Below are positions 1 through 8,510 of a stretch of DNA of 44,000 nt, one piece after another. Made by a program: the position numbers and the translations under genes. The notes beneath the pieces are model-generated. The model saw only the letters and a program-made list of their open reading frames with translations. It searched no databases and had not been told where the DNA came from. Location: NCBI GenBank assembly GCA_030457765.1, contig JAKDUK010000018.1:1-44000 (forward strand). The letters are read 5' to 3'. Numbering within the stretch: the first letter of the stretch is position 1; each line of letters opens with the position of its first letter. This DNA comes from Marinobacter sp. GTDB lineage: Bacteria > Pseudomonadota > Gammaproteobacteria > Pseudomonadales > Oleiphilaceae.

Positions 1-1247
1 TGCAAGATGAAGACGTAAATGGCGCCGGCGCTCACAGCTGGGCGATTCACATGGAGTACCAGTTGAACCGGGCAGCGGGTTTTGATGGCAAGGACTGGAC
101 ACCATACAGCCGCATCATCAACATTTCCTGGCCGGGGAATACCGGCGCGACCGACTTCATGCAGGCCGAGTTGAACGCCATGACAAGCGGGCGACGGCTG
201 GCCCCGTTGCTGATGCAGCTGGCGGATGTAGGCATTGCCATCAACCTGATCTCCCATTCTCTGGGTGCCCGGGTTGCGCTCACTGCCTTGAACATTTTGG
301 GCACCATCGGTAAAACCAGCATGGTCGACCACCTGTTTCTCTGGCAACCCGCCGTTGCAGACAACGCACTCACCAACGACAGCAGCCGCGATGTACACCC
401 TCTGGGCCTGGGCGTATTTCCTTCGGCCCACAGCGCCGTTCGCAAGATAGTGGTGCTGCACTCCCGCGGCGACGGCATTCTTGGTGCCGGTAAAGATAAA
501 GAGAGCGCCTGGTGGCAGAAAGCTTTGTTGCGATCTTCCCCGGCGGCTCTGATTGCAACGACCGCCTCGAATCTCGCAAACTCAGAAGACGCCATGGACG
601 ATGTGCTCGGTTACTTTCGGGGAGCCTATGATAAAAAATGGTGGACCTTCCCAAGCTTTCTGGTTAACGGTTTCGGGCCGGCCATCGAAGAGCTTTACAA
701 AGACTACTTACCACTAACATTCAAAGCACAGATGACAACCTACCCCCAACTATCTGAGCATGTGCCCGACGCGCTCAAGCGAACCGTCAAAGCAAACTGG
801 AACAGGCTGGAGCAAGACATTCTTGCGGAAGCAGATGCTCTCTGGCAGCCCTGCATAGACTGTCTGCGTAACGGAGAGCGGCCGCCAGAATACACCCTGC
901 TGGCACCCTTAAATCACCGAGCTAGCGTTAGCCCGCAAGTGGCGAAGGACTATGTTTTGCGGTTGAAGAAGCTTGCGGTGAATGATTGGGTGCCGGAGCA
1001 GCCGCCTAGGCCTGCGTTGGGGTATGTGGGGTTTGATGAATTGTCTGGTGAACAGGCTGGAGCGTTTCGAGATAGCTTTATTGAAAACAAGTTACTTGAC
1101 GAGTCCTGGCTAGCTACAGATCAAAGTGAATGGCTTTTTAGCCACTCGGGGATGCGGATTCCCAGCCACGAGATATTCAAGAGGTCTTTTATGGCTGAAA
1201 TCATGGACCCTATTTTAAAAGAAGGAGTCGGTTTTGGGAGTTACTAG
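1..1247 (+). CDS. alpha/beta-hydrolase (putative lipase-type effector), 5' end outside window (array copy A1)
   Basis: The reading frame is open to the left edge (codons from base 3), so the true start lies upstream and the ATG at 51 is internal. Counting from that ATG, ISHSLGAR carries the presumed nucleophile Ser70, in an SHSLG version of the GxSxG elbow. The acid is probably Asp141 in HSRGDGIL, and WLFSHSGM near the C-terminus is a candidate catalytic His. This is the only copy in the array that keeps the nucleophile. The core from base 324 to about 1037 is shared with A2, A3 and A5; the last 70 residues are variable. The stop overlaps the start of B1 by 14 bases. A lipase or esterase acting as a secreted effector fits the neighbouring anchored propeller, but no secretion genes are in view. 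The fold assignment is fairly sure; substrate and role are inferred. Confidence 0.75.
   Translation, partial: QDEDVNGAGAHSWAIHMEYQLNRAAGFDGKDWTPYSRIINISWPGNTGATDFMQAELNAMTSGRRLAPLLMQLADVGIAINLISHSLGARVALTALNILGTIGKTSMVDHLFLWQPAVADNALTNDSSRDVHPLGLGVFPSAHSAVRKIVVLHSRGDGILGAGKDKESAWWQKALLRSSPAALIATTASNLANSEDAMDDVLGYFRGAYDKKWWTFPSFLVNGFGPAIEELYKDYLPLTFKAQMTTYPQLSEHVPDALKRTVKANWNRLEQDILAEADALWQPCIDCLRNGERPPEYTLLAPLNHRASVSPQVAKDYVLRLKKLAVNDWVPEQPPRPALGYVGFDELSGEQAGAFRDSFIENKLLDESWLATDQSEWLFSHSGMRIPSHEIFKRSFMAEIMDPILKEGVGFGSY
324..1022 (+). repeat. constant core block of A genes (first copy)
   Basis: This 699-base block runs from the GTC of VDHLFLW to the GGG of the GYVGFDE site. Collinear copies are 2458-3156 (699), 4579-5265 (687, with a 12-base deletion) and 8535-9233 (699). 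A4 holds only the downstream part (from 6674 to about 7102). The block would be the left-hand anchor for exchange of the variable A tail together with B. Confidence 0.85.
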
Positions 1248-2412
1248 TGGAAAAAACCGAGCCCTCGTCTTACTTGTGCTCATTGTTTTATCTTTGTCTG
1301 CCTGGGTGCTCTGTAATCATTGGCTTTGGGCCGGTCCCATTATGTCTGCCGGCGTATCAGACAGCGGTCGCTATGTCATTACCGCACACAGGGATAACTC
1401 TCTGATTCTCTGGGACATTAAAGAAGAAAAATGGAAAACCTTCAACGGAAAAGCAAATGTCTACAGCGCCACTTTTGTTCCGGACAGGGACGCTTTTCTC
1501 TGGCAGGACCTGAATGGCGAAGTAAAGGTGCAAACGGTGACTGGCGAAGAGCTTCTGAATTTTAATCACTTTCCGACCTATGGACACTTGGTCTCCACAG
1601 ACCTGACCACTTACTTGTCTGCAGATCAAGAGTGGAATGTGTTCAAAGGTTATGGCGACAATAGAAAGCCTGTGCTCAAAGATGGTATCAGTCCCAGTTT
1701 TATCGGTTCTGGTAAGTTGCTGAACCTCGCCATGGCAGAGGGTAAGAGTTATTTCATTACCGCTGGTTCCGGCGATGACAACGATCCCATAGAAGACTAT
1801 GCGCCGATCGACGATGGCCGTCGGTTTTCACGATACAGTGGTGTCACCCTATGGAATACACAAACCGGAAAACCAGTTGCCAAATTTCAGGGGAACTCTT
1901 CCAAAACCCATGCCACTATCAGCCCAGACGGGCAATGGATAGTCAGTGCCGATGAGAATGGAATCGGCTTGTTCTGGAATACTAATCAGCCAGACATGAA
2001 GCACCGCTTATCGTCCTATCACAGTGGCGTTTATCTCGATGATTCTCCGTATGAGACCGGGGATCCACGCAACTGGGACGATAGCGGCCTAATCGATGCA
2101 CCGTCTGGTCTCCATACTTTCACCATCGCCGTCGCCTTCATCCACAACAGCGAATACTTCCTCCGCTTCGGCAACAATAGCCATAAGACCGCCCTTTACA
2201 AAACCGGCAGCCCCTGGCCCGTGAAGTACTTTGATCTCGGCGAGTCACCCAAACTTGTAACCTACGGCAGTCAGTACTCCCGAAACACCGCCATCGCCAC
2301 CTCACCCGAGGCGGGTATTCTGGCGATGGGGCACCAATCAAGCGGCGGTATCAGTGTGTATCAGTTCGACCCAGACGAACTGACGCTGGATCGGGTTTGG
2401 GTAGTGGAGTAA
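1234..2412 (+). CDS. membrane-anchored WD40-like propeller protein, putative immunity partner (B1)
   Basis: A 392-residue protein with one hydrophobic segment (about residues 9-32) followed by a soluble domain with WD-like strands such as SLILWDIKE and GVTLWNTQTG, and SPDGQW loops. The topology suggests a beta-propeller held outside the inner membrane. The start is a TTG six bases after AGGAG, inside the 3' end of A1, so translation is probably coupled. The final 294 bases (2119-2412) form a block repeated in all five B genes. The region just before it (GLFWNT to DSGLID) is variable and resembles B4. A periplasmic immunity protein for the paired hydrolase is the preferred inference. A scaffold or co-effector role is possible. 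Confidence 0.7.
   Translation: MGVTSGKNRALVLLVLIVLSLSAWVLCNHWLWAGPIMSAGVSDSGRYVITAHRDNSLILWDIKEEKWKTFNGKANVYSATFVPDRDAFLWQDLNGEVKVQTVTGEELLNFNHFPTYGHLVSTDLTTYLSADQEWNVFKGYGDNRKPVLKDGISPSFIGSGKLLNLAMAEGKSYFITAGSGDDNDPIEDYAPIDDGRRFSRYSGVTLWNTQTGKPVAKFQGNSSKTHATISPDGQWIVSADENGIGLFWNTNQPDMKHRLSSYHSGVYLDDSPYETGDPRNWDDSGLIDAPSGLHTFTIAVAFIHNSEYFLRFGNNSHKTALYKTGSPWPVKYFDLGESPKLVTYGSQYSRNTAIATSPEAGILAMGHQSSGGISVYQFDPDELTLDRVWVVE
2119..2412 (+). repeat. 294-base constant 3' block of B genes (first of five)
   Basis: The block begins at the codons for FTIAVAFIHNSEY and runs to the stop. Equivalent blocks are 4250-4543, 6362-6655, 8196-8489 and 10346-10639, all exactly 294 bases. They are nearly identical in DNA, while the sequence just upstream is variable. 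The position, at the far end of each pair, would give homologous recombination a right-hand anchor. Confidence 0.9.
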
Positions 2413-2433
2413 TGGCGCGGACGTTGACCAATA

Positions 2434-3378
2434 GTGAAAAGAACATGGAGCAATCTAGTCGACCACCTGTTTCTCTGGCAACCCGCCGTTGCAGACAACG
2501 CACTGACCAACGACACCAGCCGTGACGTACACCCTCTGGGGCTGAGCGTGTTTCCTTCCGCCCATAGCGCAGCCCGCAAAATTGTGATGCTACATTCCCG
2601 TGGTGACGGGATTCTTGGCGCCGGTGAAGATAAAGAAAGTGCTTGGTGGCAGAAAGCTTTGTTGCGTTCTTCCCCCGCGACTCTGATTGCAGCAACCGCG
2701 CAGAATCTCGCAAACGCAGAAGACGCCAAAGATGATGTGCTCGGTTACTTTCGGGGAGCCTATGATAAAAAGTGGTGGACCTTCCCGAGCTTTCTGGATA
2801 ACGGTTTCGGGCCGGCAATCGAAGAGCTTTACAAGGACTACTTGCCCCTCACGTTCGACCCATGGAAAACAACCCATCCCCAACGCTCTGCCTACGTGCC
2901 CGATGCACTCAAACAAACCGTTAAAGCCAACTGGAACAAGCTGGAACAAGACATTCTTGCGGAAGCAAGCGCCCTCTGGCAGCCCTGCGTCGATTATTTG
3001 CGCAACGGAGAACGGCCGCCGGAATACGCCCTGCTGGCTCCTTTGAACCACCGCGCCAGTGTTAGCCCGCAGGTGGCGAAGGATTATGTTTTTCGGTTGA
3101 AGAAGCTTGCGGTGAATGATTGGCTTCCGGAGCAGCCGCCCAGGCCGGCGTTGGGGTATGTGGGGTTTGATGAGGTGGCGGATAGTAAATCACGCGACTT
3201 TGATCAGTTTATAAACAGCCTGATCGGGAAAGATGAGGTTGAACAAGTTGATCAATCCAAATGGCTTTTTAGCCATTCAGGGATGCGGATTCCCAGCCAC
3301 GAGGTATTCAAGAGGTCTTTTATGGATGAAATCATGGAACCTATTTTAAAAGAAGGAGTCGGTTTTGGGAGTTACTAG
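2434..3378 (+). CDS. truncated alpha/beta-hydrolase cassette lacking the nucleophile (A2)
   Basis: A 314-codon frame that is collinear with A1 from the VDHLFLWQP segment (base 2458) onward, with a core of exactly 699 bases to the GYVGFDE site, as in A1. The part of A1 containing SHSLG is absent, so the product keeps the candidate acid (HSRGDGIL) and His (FSHSGM) but not the serine. The GTG at 2434 has no convincing ribosome site, and the frame may be silent or weakly expressed. The junction at GTCGAC is shared with A3 and A5, so one truncation event was probably copied. The tail (DFDQFI and QVDQS) resembles A3. The stop overlaps the start of B2 by 14 bases. It reads as an orphan toxin C-terminus rather than a decayed gene, because the frame is fully open. 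Confidence 0.65.
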   Translation: MKRTWSNLVDHLFLWQPAVADNALTNDTSRDVHPLGLSVFPSAHSAARKIVMLHSRGDGILGAGEDKESAWWQKALLRSSPATLIAATAQNLANAEDAKDDVLGYFRGAYDKKWWTFPSFLDNGFGPAIEELYKDYLPLTFDPWKTTHPQRSAYVPDALKQTVKANWNKLEQDILAEASALWQPCVDYLRNGERPPEYALLAPLNHRASVSPQVAKDYVFRLKKLAVNDWLPEQPPRPALGYVGFDEVADSKSRDFDQFINSLIGKDEVEQVDQSKWLFSHSGMRIPSHEVFKRSFMDEIMEPILKEGVGFGSY

Positions 3379-4543
3379 CGGAAAAAACCGGGCCTTACTC
3401 TTACTTGTGCTCACTGTTCTATCTTTGTTTGCTTGGGTGCTCTGTAATCATTGGCTTTGGGCCGGCCCCATTATGTCTGCAGGTGTATCGGACAGCGGTC
3501 GCTATGCCATTACCGCACATAGGGATAACTCTCTGATCCTCTGGGATATTAAAGAAGAAAAATGGAAAACCCTCAACGGAAAAGCAAATATCTACAGCGC
3601 CACTTTTGTTCCCGACAGGGACGCTTTTCTCTGGCAGGACCTGGATGACGAGGTAAAGCTGCAAACGGTAACGGGCGAAGAGCTTCTGAACTTCAATCAC
3701 TTTCCGACCTACGGACACCTAATATCCTCTGACCTAACCACTTACCTCTCTGCAGATCAGGAGTGGAATGTGTTCAGAGGTTATGGTGACAACAGAAAGC
3801 CAGTGCTCAAAGATGGGATCAGTCCCAGTTTTACCGGTTCTGGTAAGTTGTTGAATCTCGCCATGGCAGAGGATAAGAGGTATTTCATTACCTCTGGTTC
3901 CGGCGGTGACGACGACCCCATAGAAGAATATGCGCCGATCGACGATGATCGGCGATTTTCACAATACAGCGGTGTCACCCTGTGGAATACAGATACTGGA
4001 AAGCCAGTTGCCAAATTTCAGGGAAACTCCTCCAAAACCCACGCCACGATCAGTCCAGATGGTCAATGGGTAGTCAGTGGAGATGAGGCTGGCAATAGCA
4101 TTACTTGGCAGACATCCAGTCCCGAGCACAGAATGCGAGCCGCTCGTTACTATTCAGGCTTATATATTGATGGCCTTCCCGACGACCTCCAAGATTCCGA
4201 CTATTTTGATAAGAGCGGGCTTATAGAAGCTCCGCGCGGCGCCCATGACTTCACCATCGCCGTTGCCTTCATCCACAATAGCGAATACTACCTCCGCTTC
4301 GGGAACAACAGCCACTTCGCCGCCCTGTTCAAAACCGGCAGCCCCTGGCCCGTAAAGTATTTTGATCTTGGCGAGTCACCCAGGCTAGTCACCTACGGCA
4401 GCCAGTACTCACGAAACACCGCCATCGCCACCTCACCAGAAGCAGGCGTTCTGGCAATGGGGCATCAATCTACCGGCGGTATCAGTGTGTATCGGTTCGA
4501 CCCAGTCGAGCTGACGCTGGAGCGGGTTTGGGTGGTGGAATAG
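3365..4543 (+). CDS. membrane-anchored WD40-like propeller protein, putative immunity partner (B2)
   Basis: A 392-residue relative of B1 with an N-terminal membrane segment and WD-like strands. The start is a TTG at 3365 after GAAGGAG, within the end of A2. Bases 3360-3612 are identical to the start of B4, while the region after about residue 235 (SITWQTSSP to GLPDDLQDSDYFDKSG) differs from B4 and matches the B3 type. The final 294 bases (4250-4543) are the constant block. The patchwork of identity points to recombination between copies. The immunity role is inferred from pairing and topology. Confidence 0.7.
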   Translation: MGVTSGKNRALLLLVLTVLSLFAWVLCNHWLWAGPIMSAGVSDSGRYAITAHRDNSLILWDIKEEKWKTLNGKANIYSATFVPDRDAFLWQDLDDEVKLQTVTGEELLNFNHFPTYGHLISSDLTTYLSADQEWNVFRGYGDNRKPVLKDGISPSFTGSGKLLNLAMAEDKRYFITSGSGGDDDPIEEYAPIDDDRRFSQYSGVTLWNTDTGKPVAKFQGNSSKTHATISPDGQWVVSGDEAGNSITWQTSSPEHRMRAARYYSGLYIDGLPDDLQDSDYFDKSGLIEAPRGAHDFTIAVAFIHNSEYYLRFGNNSHFAALFKTGSPWPVKYFDLGESPRLVTYGSQYSRNTAIATSPEAGVLAMGHQSTGGISVYRFDPVELTLERVWVVE

Positions 4544-4554
4544 CATGAGGCAAA

Positions 4555-5487
4555 ATGAACTCAGGAAAGAGCAATCTGGTCGACCACCTGTTTCTCAGGC
4601 AACCCGCCGTTGCAGACAACGCACTGACCAACGAAACCAGTCGTGATGTACACCCCTTGGGGCTGGGCGTGTTTCCTTCGGCCCGCAAAATTGTGGTATT
4701 ACACTCCCGTGGCGACGGTATTCTTGGTGCTGGGGAAGATGAAGAGAGCGCTTGGTGGCAAAAAGCTTTGTTGCGATCTTCCCCGGCGGCTCTTATCGCA
4801 ACAACCGCCTGGAATCTCGCAAACTCAGAAGACGCCAAGGACGATGTGCTCGGTTACTTTCGGGGAGCCTATGATAAAAAATGGTGGACCTTCCCAAGCT
4901 TTCTGGTTAACGGTTTCGGGCCGGCCATCGAAGAGCTTTACAAAGACTACTTACCACTAACATTCAAAGCACAGATGACAACCTACCCTCAACTGTCTTC
5001 ATATGTGCCCGAAGCGCTCAAGCGAACCGTCAAAGCAAATTGGGACAGGCTTGAACAAGACATTCTTGCCGAAGCAGATGCTCTCTGGCAGCCCTGTATA
5101 GATTGCCTGCGTAACGGGGAGCGGCCGCCAGAATACACCCTGCTGGCACCGCTGAACCACCGGGCCAGCGTAAGTCCTCAGGTTGCCAAGGATTACGTTT
5201 TGCGTTTGAAAAAACTTGCGGTGAATGATTGGGTGCCGGAGCGGTCGCCGCGGCCTGCGTTGGGGCATGTGGGATTTGAGGAAGTGACAGACAATGCGTC
5301 ACCGGACTTTGATCAGTTTATCAGCGGCCTACGCGATAAAAATGAGATTGATCAGGTTAACCAGTCAGCATGGTTATTTAGTCACTCGGGGATGCGAATT
5401 CCAAGCGAGGAAGTGTTTAATCGTTCTTATGATGCAGCAATTATGCGCCGTATCGTGAGTGAAGGAGGCGGTTTTGGCCATTACTAA
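4555..5487 (+). CDS. truncated alpha/beta-hydrolase cassette lacking the nucleophile (A3)
   Basis: A 310-codon frame from an ATG preceded by a weak GAGG site. It joins the shared core at the same SNLVDHL junction as A2 and A5. A 12-base in-frame deletion removes four residues (HSAA in A2) after FPSA, making its core 687 instead of 699 bases. The frame stays open, which argues against simple decay. No SHSLG is present. The variable tail (DNASPDFDQFI) is the A2 type, but the last 25 residues (NRSYDAAIMRRIVSEGGGF) diverge. The stop overlaps the start of B3. Confidence 0.65.
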   Translation: MNSGKSNLVDHLFLRQPAVADNALTNETSRDVHPLGLGVFPSARKIVVLHSRGDGILGAGEDEESAWWQKALLRSSPAALIATTAWNLANSEDAKDDVLGYFRGAYDKKWWTFPSFLVNGFGPAIEELYKDYLPLTFKAQMTTYPQLSSYVPEALKRTVKANWDRLEQDILAEADALWQPCIDCLRNGERPPEYTLLAPLNHRASVSPQVAKDYVLRLKKLAVNDWVPERSPRPALGHVGFEEVTDNASPDFDQFISGLRDKNEIDQVNQSAWLFSHSGMRIPSEEVFNRSYDAAIMRRIVSEGGGFGHY

Positions 5488-6655
5488 CGCTAAAAAAATA
5501 CGCTGGGCAGGCACAGTACTTGGTGCCATTGCGCTTATTGGCATCTTGCTAAACTCCAACCTCTTGGGAGTCTGGGCTGGACCGGTTATGTCCATGGGTG
5601 TATCACAGTCTGGCCGCTATATCGTCAGTGCCCACAGAGACAACAAGCTCATTCTCTGGGACCTGCAAGAAAAACAGTGGGACAAACTTTCTGGTGAAGC
5701 CAACCTTTATAGCGCGTATTTTGTCCCGGACCAAAACGTTTTTTTGTGGCAGGACACAGACAATACCGTTACTGCACAAACAGTTGACGGAGAGCTTCGG
5801 AAACAATTTCAACACTTTCCGACCTATGGCCACGTTATCAGTAGCGATTTTGAGACCTACTTGTCATCTGATGAGTACTGGAATGTATTTTCTGGCTATG
5901 GAGACACGAAACGCCCTGTTCTCAAAGACGGTGTAGTCCCCAGTTTCATCGGAGCGGGCAAGCTCCTCAATCTTGCCCTAGACCGAAACAACACTTTCTT
6001 TATTACAGCTGGATTCGATGATGATCGCTCAAAAATTGCAGACCACTCACCACTGAATAACAGGCAACGGTTTTCAAAATATGGCGGCGTGACACTTTGG
6101 GATGCTGAAACAAAACAACCCGTTGCCAAACTCCGTGGCAACTCCTCCAAAACCCACGCCACAATAAGTCCGGATGGACAGTGGGTGGTTAGCGCAGACG
6201 AAAATGGTAAAAGCTTTGCTTGGAACACATCTAATCCCGAAAAACGAATGCGCAACGCAGGGTACTCGGGCCTTTTCATCGAAGGCCTTCCAGACGATCT
6301 TCCGGCTTCTGAGTATTATGATAAAAGTGGGCTTATAGACCTTCCCAAAGGCCCACATAGATTCACCATCGCCGTCGCCTTCATCCACAACAGCGAATAC
6401 TACCTCCGCTTCGGCAACAACAGCCATTTCGCCGCCCTGTTCAAAACCGGCAGCCCCTGGCCGGTGAAGTACTTTGATCTGGGTGAATCACCCAAACTTG
6501 TAACCTACGGCAGCAACTACGCCCGCAACACCGCCATCGCCACCTCACCCGAATCGGGCATTCTGGCGATGGGGCATCAATCTACCGGCGGTATCAGCGT
6601 GTATCAATTTGATCCAGATGAGTTGACGTTGGAGCGAGTTTGGGTGGTTAAATGA
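5474..6655 (+). CDS. membrane-anchored WD40-like propeller protein, divergent copy (B3)
   Basis: About 393 residues from the TTG at 5474, which sits eight bases after GGAGG and aligns with the TTG starts of B1, B2 and B4. A GTG at 5459 would add five residues but lies before the ribosome site. The membrane segment and first blades are clearly diverged from B1, B2 and B4 (for example SGRYIVSAHRDNKLILWDL), yet the last 294 bases (6362-6655) return to the constant block. The variable segment (SNPEKRMR, EGLPDDLPASEYYDKSG) is of the B2 type, matching the A2-like tail of A3. Putative immunity protein by pairing. Confidence 0.7.
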   Translation: MAITNAKKIRWAGTVLGAIALIGILLNSNLLGVWAGPVMSMGVSQSGRYIVSAHRDNKLILWDLQEKQWDKLSGEANLYSAYFVPDQNVFLWQDTDNTVTAQTVDGELRKQFQHFPTYGHVISSDFETYLSSDEYWNVFSGYGDTKRPVLKDGVVPSFIGAGKLLNLALDRNNTFFITAGFDDDRSKIADHSPLNNRQRFSKYGGVTLWDAETKQPVAKLRGNSSKTHATISPDGQWVVSADENGKSFAWNTSNPEKRMRNAGYSGLFIEGLPDDLPASEYYDKSGLIDLPKGPHRFTIAVAFIHNSEYYLRFGNNSHFAALFKTGSPWPVKYFDLGESPKLVTYGSNYARNTAIATSPESGILAMGHQSTGGISVYQFDPDELTLERVWVVK

Positions 6656-6673
6656 TAGTGGGCAAGCGGCGCC

Positions 6674-7324
6674 ATGGACGATGTGCTCGGTTACTTTCGG
6701 GGAGCCTATGATAAAAAATGGTGGACCTTCCCAAGCTTTCTGGATAACGGTTTCGGGCCGGCCATCGAAGAGCTTTACAAAGACTACTTACCGCTAACAT
6801 TCAAAGCACAGATGACAACCTACCCCCAACTATCTGAGCACGTGCCCGAAGCGCTCAAGCGAACCGTCAAAGCAAATTGGGACAGGTTTGAACAAGACAT
6901 TCTTGCCGAAGCAGATGCTCTCTGGCAGCCCTGTATAGACTGTCTGCGCAACAGCGAGCGGCCGCCGGATTACACTCTGCTGGCACCCTTGAACCACCGA
7001 GCCAGCGTGAGCCCGCATATAGCGAAGGATTACGTTTTGCGTTTAAAAAAGCTTGCGGTGAATGATTGGGTGCCGGAGCAACCCCCGCGGCCCGCGTTGG
7101 GGCATGTGGGATTTGATGAGGTGACGGGTGAGCATGCGACAGAACTCGATGAATTTATCGATCGATCCTTGACTGACGGGAAGTTTATTCCCGTGGACCA
7201 GTCAACATGGCTTTTTAGCCACTCGGGGATGCGAGTTCCCAGCGAAGAGGTATTCAAGAGGTCGTTTGTGGATGAAATCATGGAACCTATTTTAAAAGAA
7301 GGAGTTGGTTTTGGGAGTTACTAG
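6674..7324 (+). CDS. severely truncated alpha/beta-hydrolase cassette (A4)
   Basis: The shortest A copy, 216 codons, beginning at an ATG that aligns with MDDVLGYFRGAY in A1, so it lacks both the nucleophile and the candidate acid region. The upstream 18 bases after the B3 stop have no clear ribosome site. The C-terminal half is intact and includes a variable tail starting TGEHATELDEF, which resembles A1 (SGEQAGAF). The stop overlaps the start of B4. Catalysis is not expected. It may be a donor cassette or a fragment kept because of B4. Confidence 0.6.
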   Translation: MDDVLGYFRGAYDKKWWTFPSFLDNGFGPAIEELYKDYLPLTFKAQMTTYPQLSEHVPEALKRTVKANWDRFEQDILAEADALWQPCIDCLRNSERPPDYTLLAPLNHRASVSPHIAKDYVLRLKKLAVNDWVPEQPPRPALGHVGFDEVTGEHATELDEFIDRSLTDGKFIPVDQSTWLFSHSGMRVPSEEVFKRSFVDEIMEPILKEGVGFGSY

Positions 7325-8489
7325 CGGAAAAAACCGGGCCTTACTCTTACTTGTGCTCACTGTTCTATCTTTGTTTGCTTGGGTGCTCTGTAATCATTGG
7401 CTTTGGGCCGGCCCCATTATGTCTGCAGGTGTATCGGACAGCGGTCGCTATGCCATTACCGCACATAGGGATAACTCTCTGATCCTCTGGGATATTAAAG
7501 AAGAAAAATGGAAAACCCTCAACGGAAAAGCAAATATCTACAGCGCCACTTTTGTTCCGGACAGGGACGTTTTTCTTTGGCAGGACCTGAATGACCGAGT
7601 AAAGGTGCAAACGGTGACTGGCGAAGAGCTTCTGAACTTCAATCACTTTCCAACCTATGGACACCTAATGTCCTCTGACATGGCTACTTACGTGTCTGCA
7701 GATCAGGAGTGGAATGTGTTCACAGGTTATGGTGACAATAAGACGCCTGTGCTCAAAGATGGGATCAGTCCCAGTTTTACCGGTTCTGGTAAGTTGCTAA
7801 ACCTCGCCATGGCAGAGGGTAAGAGTTATTTCATTACCGCTGGTTCCGGCGATGACGACGATCCCATAGAAGACTATGCGCCGATCGACGATGATCGCCG
7901 GTTTTCACGATACAGCGGCGTCACCCTATGGAATACGGATACTGGTAAACCAGTGGCCAAATTTCAGGGGAACTCCTCCAAAACCCACGCCACAATAAGT
8001 CCAGACGGGCAGTGGGTAGTCAGTGCTGATGAGGCCGGAATCGGGCTATTCTGGAACACTGATCGGCCGGATGTCCGACACCGATTAGCAAGGTACCATA
8101 GCGGAATCTATCTTGAAGATACGCCTTTTGAAACAGGCGACCCTCGAAATAGAGACAAAAGCGGGCTGATCGAAGCTCCGCGCGGCGCCCACGATTTCAC
8201 CATCGCCGTCGCCTTCATCCACAACAGCGAATACTACCTCCGCTTCGGCAACAACAGCCACATGGCCGCTCTATTCAAAACCGGCAGCCCCTGGCCCGTG
8301 AAGTACTTTGATCTGGGCGAATCGCCCAAATTGGTCACCTACGGCAGTCAGTACTCCCGAAACACCGCCATCGCCACGTCACCCGAGACGGGTATTCTGG
8401 CGATGGGGCACCAATCAAGCGGCGGTATCAGTGTGTATCAGTTCGACCCAGACGAACTGACGCTGGATCGGGTTTGGGTAGTGGAATAA
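7311..8489 (+). CDS. membrane-anchored WD40-like propeller protein, putative immunity partner (B4)
   Basis: A 392-residue protein from the TTG at 7311, chosen by alignment with B1 and B2; an upstream in-frame TTG at 7305 would add two residues. About 250 bases at the 5' end are identical to B2, whereas the variable segment (GIGLFWNTDRP, HSGIYLEDTPFETGDPRN) matches B1. This goes with the A1-like tail of A4. The constant block is 8196-8489. The protein has an N-terminal membrane anchor and WD-like strands. Its mosaic make-up is the clearest sign of exchange within the array. Confidence 0.7.
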   Translation: MGVTSGKNRALLLLVLTVLSLFAWVLCNHWLWAGPIMSAGVSDSGRYAITAHRDNSLILWDIKEEKWKTLNGKANIYSATFVPDRDVFLWQDLNDRVKVQTVTGEELLNFNHFPTYGHLMSSDMATYVSADQEWNVFTGYGDNKTPVLKDGISPSFTGSGKLLNLAMAEGKSYFITAGSGDDDDPIEDYAPIDDDRRFSRYSGVTLWNTDTGKPVAKFQGNSSKTHATISPDGQWVVSADEAGIGLFWNTDRPDVRHRLARYHSGIYLEDTPFETGDPRNRDKSGLIEAPRGAHDFTIAVAFIHNSEYYLRFGNNSHMAALFKTGSPWPVKYFDLGESPKLVTYGSQYSRNTAIATSPETGILAMGHQSSGGISVYQFDPDELTLDRVWVVE

Positions 8490-8510
8490 TGGCGCGGACG
8501 CTGACCAATA

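Noticed and set aside
2138..2818. Minus-strand frames inside the array, recurring in each copy (for example 2351-2818, 4482-4838, 8438-8806)
   Set aside because: They repeat only because the plus-strand genes repeat; they have arginine-rich, low-quality composition, no ribosome sites and no family resemblance.
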